This document shows, one piece after another, positions 1-9,993 of a DNA stretch of 64,000 nucleotides. The number at the start of each line of letters is the position of its first letter. The stretch's first letter is position 1. Under the pieces are notes generated by a model. It did no database searches. It was not told the DNA's origin and saw only the letters and a program-made list of their open reading frames with translations. Origin of the DNA: Ixodes scapularis (Eukaryota; Arthropoda; Arachnida; Ixodida; Ixodidae). Where the stretch lies: contig NW_024609836.1 of the NCBI RefSeq assembly GCF_016920785.2, positions 9,454,018-9,518,017 of the forward strand, given 5' to 3'. The position numbers and the translations under genes are program-made.

Positions 1-765
1 CTTTTTTTTCTGTGACGTTCTCCATTTGATAAAGGCGGCACGTAATAACCTCAAGACGTTTGACTTTGCTCATGGTAACAGGGTGTTTCGCTGGGCAGAT
101 ATAGTAACACTATATGAAAAGGACTGTATGCTTAAGCCTCGACTTGCTCCTCGACTTAGAAGAAAGCACTTGGTCTTGGCTCCCCTCAGCCCTATGAGAG
201 TCTGCTTGGCCACACAGACACTCAGTTATTCTGTCAGTAGGGCCATGATGACACACGTTGCGTTTGGAACAATAAGAGTGCGCTTGACACCGAAGGACTC
301 ATAGAAGAAATGAATAAACTCTTGGATTTATTCAACTCTAGTCGGCGATCTAGAGCAAAAAAGCACAAACGACCGGTCAGTGATGCCTCCATTCACTGGG
401 CTTTCTGGGAGGAAATAGAATGTAATCTGAGCAGAATGAGGATACTTAACTCTCTTTATAAGAACCCCTACTGCCTGGATGAATGGATAGAAAACATAAA
501 CGCCATCAGGATGCTCTGGCCACAGCTTAGAGACAAGTTCGGCTTCAGGTATATTCTCACACGACGCCTTACTAGACATTGTATTGAGAACCCTTTTTCT
601 GTCGTTAGGTACCGAGGGGTCAACAACTCTAACCCAGACCCGTCGCACTTCCGCACGAACTTAAGACAGATATTAATGAAAAACCTGACTGAACCTTCGG
701 AGTGCTCGTCAATTCCTGAAGCCCAGATAAGTGTGGCCGCAAAGCTCTACATTAATTGGTTTTGA
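1..765 (+). pseudogene. P-superfamily transposase, C-terminal fragment (decayed)
   Basis: Codes in two overlapping frames (26-304 and 310-765) for a protein resembling the C-terminal half of P/THAP9-type transposases. Visible blocks are FRWADIVTLYEKD, PRLRRKH and MRVCLATQ, then MNKLLDLFNS, then GFRYILTRRLTRHCIENPFS followed by VVRYRGVNNSNPDPSHFR. In the family the last block is the NQD-x-LEN-FF catalytic segment of the RNase H-like fold; the glutamate remains but NQD is lost. The alternate frame opens around 280-310, so a frameshift separates the two pieces. The upstream THAP and first catalytic region lie outside the window. The lineage differs from the intact P-like element at 43860-48211. 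Decayed status is clear; family assignment is from memory. Confidence 0.7.
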
Positions 766-884
766 GGATTGAGGAAGAGGCAGTAGCAGAAGAGATGGTA
801 ATAACTTAAAACTTTTTTTTTGCTAGGTGTCAATTCCTCAAGCGCAGATAAGCGTGGCCGCGGGGCTCTACATTTAATGATTTT
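709..884 (+). repeat. Direct duplication of a ~57-bp exon-end segment
   Basis: The end of the P-like fragment (about 709-765, encoding SSIPEAQISVAAKLYI) recurs at about 827-884 as VSIPQAQISVAAGLYI with a few substitutions. Between the copies is a T-rich tract ending TTGCTAG, resembling a 3' splice acceptor. This may be a duplicated terminal exon or a local tandem duplication. Confidence 0.6.
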
Positions 885-1226
885 GAGAGAAAACCTGGAG
901 ACATCACCTGTGTTCACGTCTCCAGGTAGTCTCGTCCGAATAAAAAGAACCGACTCAATAAATAAAATGTACATACCACAGTAATCTATACGGCATTTAT
1001 TAGCGCTCTGGGTTAGACATAGCAGTAGATTTTATCGCTCTGTGGCGAGGTTGCGTCCGCTCTACACACCATCACCAGCTTGCGTGAAAAATACCGAACG
1101 CAGGTTTCTATGACTAAAGGTGGACCAGACTTGCATTATTTTTGCAGAATAACCTAAAAAGAGTATACTGAGTTCATTTCGTAAGGTGGATCGACCAAGC
1201 GATGCCTAGCTAGGCCTTGCCCGTAA

Positions 1227-1369
1227 AGGGGTGTCCAAACAGCACACTACAAAACGCACGACTCCGACAAATCGTGAAAATTGAAGCGGACGCGAAGCGG
1301 GCGCGTCCGCTTCAATTTTCACGATTTGTCGGAGTCGTGCGTTTTGTAGTGTCCTGTTTGGACACCCCT
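1227..1369. mobile_element. Snap-back MITE, PIF/Harbinger-like (TAA TSD)
   Basis: Near-perfect palindrome with arms of about 69 nt differing at one position, and a loop of only a few bases around AAGCGG. Ends read AGGGGTGTCC and GGACACCCCT. Flanking TAA at 1224-1226 and 1370-1372 fits the 3-bp TWA duplication of PIF/Harbinger elements. It codes for nothing; transcription through it would give a long hairpin RNA. Confidence 0.65.
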
Positions 1370-1559
1370 TAAGCAAACTCGGCCGCTTGGTTGATTCTGC
1401 TGACTTGGGGGAGTCATCGACGTGCAACTTTGTGTTCTTTTCTCTTGTGTGATGTTTAAAGTCGGGACACACATGAACAGCATGCAGGAGACTTCTTTCA
1501 CTCCTTAAATTACTTTGCTCGTAGTCACTGCTCATAGCAACGAGGCATTCAAGCGGCGA

Positions 1560-1712
1560 AGGCGGCCATGTTGATCATAAAAAGTGCGTAAGACACCTCT
1601 GGAGCTGGTGTAGGATTTTGGCGTAACTTGCGCCAAACTTTCGAACTTTTCGCTTCGTGAATACGCGATATGTTCACTAAGTTTGCTTCGTGAATCCGGC
1701 CTCAGGATTTTA
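1560..1712 (-). repeat. Dispersed repeat, second copy at 12276-12455
   Basis: Read on the minus strand, this stretch matches 12276-12455 on the plus strand: GGATTCACGAA near one end, a central AAAATCCTAC, and GTCTTACGCAC followed by ATGGCCG. The second copy lies inside the 12117-13391 TIR element, so this is probably a fragment of the same MITE family. Confidence 0.6.
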
Positions 1713-2537
1713 GATTTCAGTTATTAAAGAGGTGATTAGACTTCAACCATTCTGTATCTATATCTTTCTTAATGAGGTGAAAATCCACCAAAAGTGTTCA
1801 CCTTCGAGCTTTTGTGCTATGACCTCGTCTTTGTCGTGGTCCGGCTTGCCAAATAATGTGTTCACCTATGTAGCTCTGTCTAAACCGTCAAAACCCATTC
1901 AAGAACTACGAGAGATTCAATGCACTTGGTTCCTGTACTGCCATCCAAAAGATGCCAGATCTGCTGGAACACTCCCGATCAGTTATGTCTCTTGTTTATG
2001 ACGCCTTAAAGAAGCCATTCCATAAAGGCCAATCATTCGAAACGTCGAGATCTTTGTATTTTTATTTTAAAACGTGGTTAGAGTGTCATTTGTAAGAAGC
2101 AAGGTGATTTTGCATTCGTGTTTCTCCCTACTGACAATAGCAAGGTGATAGTGCGTTGGAAAGGATTTTTAATAGTGATCACAAGAAGAAATGAAGTCGG
2201 CTACAGGTTAAAGATGAAGAATGAGACAAAGGCAGACATATTAACACATTGAAGTAGAAGAAACTAAAGGAGGTCGAACAACCAGAACAAGATCCCTTCG
2301 GCTCATGGTGTACTAGCATCAAATACATTCTGAAAATTCTAGTACATCAAACTGAAATCAAAAAATTACAATATAATGACATGTACACAAGAATAGGAAG
2401 ATGATGAACAGCACAATATTACAGTAACAATAGAAACAAGCATGAGTGCATAATGCGTGATTTTATCCGTTGTCCGTAGTGAGTTATTGGTCTGCGGCAG
2501 TAAAGAAAGCAGAGCGAGGATTCACGAAGCAATAGTT
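1713..2537. other. No recognisable gene
   Basis: AT-rich DNA with one 89-codon open frame (1732-2001) that resembles nothing I know and lacks supporting signals. I see no RNA gene or repeat. A GGATTCACGAAGC motif near 2518 resembles the end of the 1560-1712 repeat. Confidence 0.5.
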
Positions 2538-2541
2538 TCGA

Positions 2542-3133
2542 CATCTTGTAAACCCTGAGATGGGGAACGATAAAAAAATGGACGAACACAACAAAATCTC
2601 AAACACAGCTGAATTTTATTGATAGGAGCAAACCAATAAATAGGCTTTCACACAAAAGAAAAAGAAAAAAAAAGAGAAATGGCAAAAAAAGAAACTCAAA
2701 AGCAAAAACAAGACAGGGAACGCGTTCACCCCAGACAGCCTGAGCCACTCCCCGGCTCCAAACACTTTCAGAAAAGGAGCCGACCACCCGAACAACAACA
2801 AACCCAAGGTCAACACACATGGCGACCTCCAAAACGCTACAGCCTAAGCTGTATTTCCTACTCCAAGCAAACGCTTCCCGCTGCCCCTCCCCCTTTTTAA
2901 GATTTTCAAAGCCCCCCTCATACAAGCAAAAACTCTCTCATCCGATCACTGATAACCAAGGACGGCTGGCTCACACAATTCCCCCGCTTATGCTTTTTTT
3001 TGCCCTTTCTCTTTTGCTTTTGTGTGAAAATCTATTTATTGGTACGCTACTATCAATAAAAGTCACCTGCGTTTGAGATTTTGTTGTGTTCGTCCGTCTT
3101 TTTATCGTTCCCCATCTCAGGGTTTACAAGATC
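2542..3133. mobile_element. Inverted-repeat element (~150-bp arms), family unknown
   Basis: Arms at about 2543-2700 and 2985-3132 are reverse complements at roughly 85-90 percent, starting ATCTTGTAAACCCTGAGATG. They include TTTTATTGATAG and AATAAATAG motifs. TCGA occurs just outside at 2538-2541 and 3134-3137, a possible 4-bp TSD. The spacer of about 280 bp has no convincing coding frame. It abuts the end of the decayed gene at 3154. Confidence 0.55.
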
Positions 3134-3153
3134 TCGATTAATTACCAGCTCTC

Positions 3154-5479
3154 TCACTGCTTACAATAGTTTCCCTGTTTGTTCAGGTACAGTGGGTCAG
3201 AAAATTCTTCACAGTGTCCAATATCCTTAATTATGACACTGTGGGCTGTGTTCTCGGCAACGTAAGCATGTAAATGGTCATCAAGATACTTTGTATCAAG
3301 AACCGAACCTAGAACAAACTGCTGCGGGCCAGACACCATGATCGGTGTCACTTGAGCAAAGTGAGGAAAGTCATCATCTGGTACCAGCAAAAGAATCGCA
3401 CAGCAAACATGTAGTCTCTTTTCAGAGACCGTGACAGAAACCACACATCTATGACAGCCAGACCAAGATCCTGGAGTCTGTCCGTCAAGAGGTCGGGTAA
3501 TGAGCTGGAGTCTGCTCCTGTGCTCCCTGTAGTGGTTACCGATTCCTGGGGTTGAGCATACATGAGGTGCATTTGATGTCGGCGACTTAATGTTCCACAG
3601 ATGTTCTTGAAGTTGCGAGTTCTCCTCGCGATTGACTTGAGGAATTGGTATTTTGCTTCGAAACGCTTGTAGGACAGTTTAGAGAGAAGGCCATAAAAGA
3701 GCAGAGGTCTGGGATGACGATTAAGGTAGTGCATCTTTAGAATTATTTTAACATCTGGATATGTTTCTTCAAATGCACCGTAAAAGTCGTCATTGAGCAC
3801 TTGCAAACATGCAGCTTTACTATAAAACGCTTGTGGTGAAAGAACAATATCTACGACAGCACGTAACATGAGGTACACTTCATATGCAGCATTTCGTTTT
3901 GGGATACAGTCACTCAGAAGCAGAGAAAAGAACCGAAGAACAAAGCTTCTCAGCAGCTGGTTGAACGCTGGCTGGCTTCATGGCTGAACGTCCAAATACT
4001 GCTTGACCTGAAAGAGGAGGAAGTCTTGATTTCTTGTCTCCCCCTTGTTCAATTAAACGAGAGTATTGCCTCCTTTCCTTTCCAAGAGTCAGCAGATGAC
4101 CTTATATAATTTGCCGAAGAACATGTTCCATGACACATGGGATGACCCCTTAAAACAAGTCATGCATGACATCTGGCGGCAGGTCTTGAGTTACATCAAA
4201 TGACAGAAGGCCACTTATGCAGTTTTCACCCGTGACATCATACAAGCTACAAAGGCTTTAATCTGTCAGGACCAGTTGACATCACGAGCATGCATTTGCT
4301 TGGTTCTAATGATGAACTCATCTTCCTTCCATTTCTCGTCAATTTCCTTCTTCGTTGCCATACAGAAACGAAAGATAGGACCAGATGCAAAACATTCGCG
4401 TAAACCGCCAAACTGGTGGCTTGACAGGTTATCACCGCACACATGCAAAAGTGTGCCCTTCATCATTGATCCGTCAAACTCTACACCATTCCATTGAAGC
4501 TGCTGAAGGTCCATAAAAAGTGACTGGACAATGCGGTACAGAGTGAATTTGGCTAAAATCGATGATTTTGAAAGGAGGATAAGGTATTTGTCATTAAGCT
4601 TGGAGTGAAATTTGGGCGATAAATTTATAATTGTTAAGTACCCGGCCAGAACTTTGTGCTTTCCACGTTTGCTTCCTAGAGGATTAAACACTTCGAACTC
4701 GTGAAAATAGAGTTCAAGGGCCAATCGATTCTGGCTGCCTCCATTCCTGAACATACTGTGCTCTTTAAAGTATGTGCCATCACACACGTCATGCAGGAGA
4801 GTAGAGCAGCATTTTTCAGTTTCTCCAAAAAGCTTGCTCACTTGTCCAACAGCTTTTAGGGTTTCCAAACATGGAATGTACTGAACATTTTGATTCGGTC
4901 GCTTATTTGACAGACACACAGTCCGAGGAGCGACAAAACCAAATAATTTTTTCCAGTGATTCTCCCTGCCTGCATTAAATCCAAACTGCTCAGGTTTTGT
5001 CATGGCACTTGAACTGTGTGTTCCCTTACACTCTGCAGCAAAGTTTATGACATCATTCGCAATCTCATTTAGGCTACACTTTGGCAACTGTCTGCCCTAT
5101 TGCCACATCAGTAGCAAAGACAGATGCACAGAACACGGGTTCATGGCATCAAGAGTGCCACAAGCGAAACTATCTGCCTGATCACATGTTTCATCACTGG
5201 ACTCACTACAGGACTCGTTCGCTGTTTCTTTGGGGTTTTTTCAAACCGTAGTGGCTCCACAGGGGTCTCGGCAGTACTTGGAAGAAGCAAATGCTTGTGA
5301 TGCCGGCTGACATGTTTGCGGAATGAGCTGTGAAGTCTAAATGTCTTTGCACAACCTTCCCCGTTGCAATTCCAAGTGCTCTCGGTGTCATGCCACGTGC
5401 AGAAGTGGCGAAGAAGAGCAGCCAAAGAATGTGTCCTTTGGTGGCGCCTGCTACAAACATATGTGTTCATACAGCCCAT
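3154..5479 (-). pseudogene. Decayed C2H2 / PPDxMHD-family protein (possible transposase)
   Basis: A broken coding region in at least four pieces: 5141-5479, 4266-5087, a stop-interrupted stretch around 4000-4260, and 3154-3878. The N-terminus has degenerate C2H2 fingers (CNGEGCAKTFRLHSSFRKH). The next piece has FEVFNPLGSKRGKHKVL and GDNLSSHQFGG. A block at about 4150-4200 reads LPPDVMHDLF, then a stop (TAA at 4150-4152, minus), then GVI. The order C2H2, NPLGS, GDNLxxH, PPDxMHD recalls a repetitive family of unannotated proteins that I remember from fish, cnidarians and ticks; I cannot name it. A pyrimidine tract plus CAG lies just before the 5141-5479 ATG, suggesting a splice acceptor. Frameshifts and stops make it non-functional. 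Confidence 0.55.
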
Positions 5480-5805
5480 CTGGAATAGAAAAGTGTGAAA
5501 AAATAAATTACTGGATCCATATTGTTATACAATGTTTAAAGCGCACATCCGTAAAAATAATTTACATAAATTTGAAACAAAGTCATTGCATTGTAGTGAA
5601 AAAAATGCTAAACGGCTGTAGGACTAAAATGAGCATACATCTTGATGTAGGCAAGGCAGGTCCCTCTTTTTTGGCCTGTGTAAAGAAACTATGGAGAAGT
5701 TTGAGACTATAACCTTACTTGAATCGGATGTTGTACGTGAAGAACAAAAGTTCTCTGTAGGAAATATTGCCGCGCGCGCACCTGGCCAAGTAGGCGGCGC
5801 GCGCG
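5480..5805. other. No recognisable gene
   Basis: AT-rich spacer between the decayed gene and the first LTR. No open frame, RNA gene or repeat that I can support, apart from a GC-rich alternation (GCGCGCGC) near 5772 and 5799 just upstream of the LTR homology. Confidence 0.4.
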
Positions 5806-5866
5806 TGACCTAACGGTTATTGTGCCTGCCTCCCACACGGAAAAACAGGGTTCGATTCCTGGGAGC
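5806..5866 (+). promoter_or_regulatory. tRNA-like segment with Pol III B box, in LTR
   Basis: TGACCTAACGGTTA resembles a decayed A box, and GGTTCGATTCC at 5849-5859 is an exact B-box consensus, followed by TGGGAGCGACG. The same segment sits at the same place in the second LTR copy, so it belongs to the element. Not a foldable functional tRNA as far as I can tell. Confidence 0.5.
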
Positions 5867-6194
5867 GACGCATCTTTTGTTCATTCAGGCAATTTAGTGT
5901 TCTAATAAATTCGAGAACTGTTACTTGTTCGAGGTCCGAATGTTCTACGCGTCGAACCTTCTACGCCGATCATTCCAGGAGCCCACCCGGGTAAATAAGG
6001 GGCATCGCGCGGCGAGCCAAAGTCAGTTTGGCCTCACCGTTCGATCCTGCTGTTTCGCCGACTTCGACGCCCGCGACGATCCGTTGTAATCTTTTTCCTT
6101 TCTTTTTTTTTTTTTGTTTTGGACACAACTTTGCCCCAATAAAGGTGTGGTTTTCTCAGTTATTCTTTGTTTCATTACCTCTTCATTCGTGACA
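5806..6194 (+). repeat. Gypsy-type LTR, copy 1 (start uncertain)
   Basis: Colinear with 52024-52420 through the tRNA-like segment, the GTTCTACG/GAACSTTCTA motifs, the CCCACCCG block, the TTCGACGCCCGCGA block and the TTCATTCxTGACA end. AATAAA is at 6138-6143. Immediately after ACA comes TGGTAGAGGTGCTGGG (from 6198), a plausible primer-binding site complementary to a tRNA 3' end. The 5' limit of the LTR is only known from where similarity to the other copy begins. No partner LTR is seen downstream, because the element is cut at about 8039. Confidence 0.6.
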
Positions 6195-8039
6195 TTTTGG
6201 TAGAGGTGCTGGGTAACGCATGTCCGTGCAGCGTTCCTCTCCGAAGGCCCGCAGTGCAAGTCCGAACCCAAGCACCCGAGGACCCAACGAAGAACAGACC
6301 GAGATCCGATCAAGTCACCCCAATCTTGGCCTACCCCCGGAATTAGGACCCTTGCCACCCAAGGCCAAACAGTCAAGGGGGACGACGATGGACAACCAGA
6401 AGTCGCAGACCCCGGCCACTTCCGCCGTCGTATACCTTCCCTTCGCACCCCTGACTCCGACGCCTTTCCACGGGGAGGTCCACAAGGACATTGAAGACTG
6501 ACTGAGACAGTATGAACGTGTCGGTTCGAACGGATGGACAACTGAGCAATGCCTCCACAATCTCTACTTCTCGCTTGAAGCAGCTGCGAGGCACTGGTTT
6601 GAAAAACACGAAGCGTTCTTCACTACGTGGGAGCCCTGCGCCGCCGAGTTGAAGCGAATATTCCTCAAACACCACCGTCCGCAGTGAGCGGAGGACGTTT
6701 TCCAAACAAGGGTGCAGAACCCCAACGAAATCGTTACGAGCTTCTTTGAGGACGTCAAGCGCCTATGCGCCCGAGCCGATCCGGAGGCAGCCGAGGAGAA
6801 GAAGCTACGCGTCCTCATGCGTGGCGTCAAGGCTGAAATTTTAGTGGGCGTTGTCCGCAATCCCCCGACAACCGTCGACGGTTTTGTGACTGAAGCCACT
6901 AACAGCAAGCGCGCGCTGTCGGCCCGAGCAACCCATTACCACCGACTCGCCGGCGTGGCTGCTCCTCCCACCGTCGCATCTTCCGACTGGAGCTGAACAC
7001 CGCTGGTGTCGACGCCTTCGGGAAATCTTCCGCGACATCGTCCGGAAAGAACTCCGCAAGATGCTTCCCGCTATGGATCGCCCATCCTCATTGTCGCTCG
7101 CCGAGGTTGTTCGAGAGGAGGTTCACGGAGCCTTCCTACCTGAAGTCCTGATTATCACGACGACGACAGAGGAACTGACGTTGAGCTACGCCGCCATGGC
7201 CCGATGACCGCCGCAAGCAAACCGCCAAGCCACGGCGTCACACCGGCGAGACACCCCGATGCCGTTGCATCCTCGATGCCCGGAAAGAGAAGTCCAGTAC
7301 GTCCGCCCGGAACGACACTCGCCGAGGAAAACTGACGTGTGGAGGACGGCCACACGTCAGGACGGTCACAGCGGGGAAGCCGACCAAACCTACTGCCGTT
7401 GCCCCTACCGGCATATAGGACTGCGTGGCTTCCACGTCCACGCTACGGTGAACAACCGCGGGATATCGAAGAGTAACTCCGACGACCTCAGTCTCCCCCG
7501 CCTGCAGCTCGCCGCGTGTCCCGGTCGCCGTCGCCACGTCGTCCAGCTTCGTCGATGCACCGACCCCGACGTGAAAGCCGGTCGCCCCTTGCTCCTCGCC
7601 GGGGAAACTAGTCGCGGAAACCCCTGGAGGTGGAGTGGTCGAAAACGAGCGACGCTAAGATCCTCCACGAACGTCGGAGGGCCCCCACTCAAACACCACC
7701 AGAGAGCGAAACGACACTCCTGCAACGGTGAAGAATAACCTACACGTCGTTATCGACGGCCACGACGCGTCGACTCTCGCCGACACTGGAGCAGCCCACT
7801 CCGTCCTGAGTGGGAGGCTCTCCCAACGCCTTCGGAAAGTGACGACGCCGTAGAATGGCCCACAGATACGGACTGCCGGAGGGCACCTCATCGCACCAGT
7901 CGGGAGATGCACTGCTGGCTTCGAGATCCACGGCGAGACGTCCTGTGAAATTTATCGTTCTGCAAGAATGTGGGAGGAATGTTATCCTCGGAATGGACTT
8001 CTTCTGTGAATACGGCGCCGTCATCGACCTTGAAGAGAA
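6195..8039 (+). pseudogene. Gypsy gag-protease remnant
   Basis: Gag-like sequence (about 6220-7000): TPTPFHGEVHKDIED, then an in-frame stop, then RQYERVGSNGWTTEQC, FSLEAAARHWFEKHE and VTSFFEDVKRLCARADP. The stretch from 7000 to 7700 is badly frameshifted. A retroviral-type aspartic protease follows with ADTGAAHSVLSGRL (DTG active site, about 7780) and VILGMDFFCEYGAVIDLE (about 7982-8035), the C-terminal ILG strand. The remnant ends abruptly at 8039, where the 5' terminus of an I-like element begins, so RT, RNase H, integrase and the 3' LTR are missing. Confidence 0.65.
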
Positions 8040-8316
8040 CCCGCAGGGGCACCTGTGAAAGTAGGTGTTTGGAGAGTGGCGTCTCCACGTACCCCGAGCC
8101 ATGCGGGCTCGCCCGCCCACGTCTGGCTATGCGTGGCTTTTCCGTGCCCGGGGAAAAAGGCATCCTGGTGGTCGAGTCGAGCCCGGAGTAGGTTTGGACC
8201 CTACAGGAGCCACGGGTGAGGCAATACACCAATTCGGCCCCCGCTTCCCGTAGGCGGTGTGTCCTGGCTTGGCCCGACCTGGATGATTCAGTCAGTCGCC
8301 TTTTCTTCCACTATCA

Positions 8317-9574
8317 TCATCAGGGACTTCGTTTAGCACTTGGAGCCTTCAGAACGTCGCCTGTGCTCAGTCTCTATGCTGAAGGAAATGAGATGTCCCT
8401 TGACAGACGGCGTTTCTCCCTAGGGTTTATGTATTCGTTAAGGATACGTTCAGTCGCTCAGCATCCAGCCCGGGAGGTTGTGGAGAGCACTAGATACCAG
8501 AAGACATTCGAAAACAAGCCTAGCATTATCCCTCCATTCGTGATGAGAAAAAGGAATTTGGCAGAATCTATTGGGATGGACAGTAAGCTCCCAGTTGATA
8601 CAGTTGCAAGGACGGTGGCTCCATGGGATTTTAACTGCGTACGTTGTGATTTTTCATTAACAAAGTTCAATAAAAAGGATACCCCAACTGAGGTCATGCG
8701 ACAATAATTTTTCGAACTCCACAAGGAACACGATTCTCATTCCCACTACTACACAGACGGCACAAAAACTGAATCATTTGTTGGCTGTGCCATGATTGGC
8801 CCTTCAGTAAGAAGTGTTCGTAGGCTTAATTCGTCCGCTACTGTTTTCACTGCTGAACTGCATGGCCTTCTGCGTGCAGTAGATCACATCATCCAAACAA
8901 GTAACTCTCGGTCAGTTGTATATACAGATTCGCTGAGTGCTTTACGGGCTCTGACATCGCTTGAAACCCCAAAGAATGCCCTAGTTGTTTTATTACAAAA
9001 CAAAATAACAACGGCAACCAGAAAAGGATGTAATGTTCTATTCTGCTGGGTACCCAGCCATGTTGGAATCCCAGGGAACGAAGAGGTAGATCGTGCTGCG
9101 GGCACTTCTGGCTCCTGTGCTGTAGACATTAGGAGCATCCCGTACAGAGATTACTGTGCCCTAGTTAAATACCATGTTAAAGCCCAGTGGCAAGCAGAAT
9201 GGAGCCTACAGGTGTCAAACAGACTCCACATGATTAAGCCTTTTCTTAGTGAGTGGCAGAGTGCTAGGCACAGAGACAGGTTTTATGAGGTAGTCCTTTG
9301 TCGACTACGCATAGGACACACGCGGCTCATGCACGGACATCTCTTACGTGGGGAGGACCCTCCTGAATGTGAACATTGCCAGGAACCGCTGAGTGTCTCA
9401 CATATCCTTCTAGAATGTCCTGCGTATGAAGAAAAACGCCTCCACTACATTTTCCAACTGTACAAAGAGCATGTTCCTTTACACCTATGTGTGTTACTTG
9501 GAAATGAGCCACTACTCCCACCCACCCAGGTTTTTAAGTTTTTAAAAAGCGTTGATCTTTTACAGAAATTGTAG
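8317..9574 (+). pseudogene. I-like ORF2 C-terminus (RT tail, RNase H)
   Basis: Codes for the end of the RT domain, the RNase H domain (YYTDGTKTESF, VVYTDSLSALRAL, WVPSHVGIPGNEEVD) and the family C-terminus (CRLRIGHTRLMHGHLLRGE, then a CxxC...H...C motif PECEHCQEPLSVSHILLEC). One in-frame TAA at 8705-8707 interrupts an otherwise open reading frame; the full-length relatives have glutamate at that point. No start codon, being truncated. Confidence 0.75.
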
Positions 9575-9735
9575 CATTATTTATAATGTATGGTCCTACT
9601 CTTATTTTATACATTTTGCAAATTACCAGCTACTAAAGCTCTTTCTTCTCCAAAATCCTCTTCTGCAATAGTATCATTTCTTGGCGCACCATAGCCTTAG
9701 CTGCTTTTGCGCCACAAAACCCCAATCTACTACTA
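8317..9735 (+). mobile_element. 5'-truncated I-like copy nested in the 5' UTR, 15-bp TSD
   Basis: Inserted into the older element's 5' UTR. TTTCTTCCACTATCA occurs at both 8302-8316 and 9736-9750 and the host UTR is continuous across it. The copy starts inside ORF2 (HHQGLRLALGAFRTSP), runs to the ORF2 stop at 9574, then a 3' UTR ending GCGCCACAAAACCCCAATCT and a short (CTA) tail. The 5' truncation plus long TSD is the signature of target-primed reverse transcription. Confidence 0.8.
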
Positions 9736-9993
9736 TTTCTTCCACTATCACCTCACTTTTTTCTCCCTTTTCTCTGCTCCTCTCCTTTTCATTCTCACCT
9801 TCTTTGGCGGCAAGGGCTAACCTTGGATGTAGACAGATGTCTTTCTCGAACCACACTTGGTTATAGTTACTGGGTAGCACTGGTAGTGTAGCATACCCAG
9901 CCAAGCCATACTTGCTATGGGGTGCTACCTACCCCCTCGTTGGGCTCGGTGGTGGGTGGTGCGCCACAGTTTCTGAACATCCTCCGCCTTTCA

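Noticed and set aside
2679..3076. Short frames inside the inverted-repeat element
   Set aside because: Lysine/glutamine-rich translation of A-rich repeat DNA.
5849..5875. A functional tRNA gene in the first LTR
   Set aside because: The A box is degraded and no cloverleaf can be drawn; only the B box is intact.
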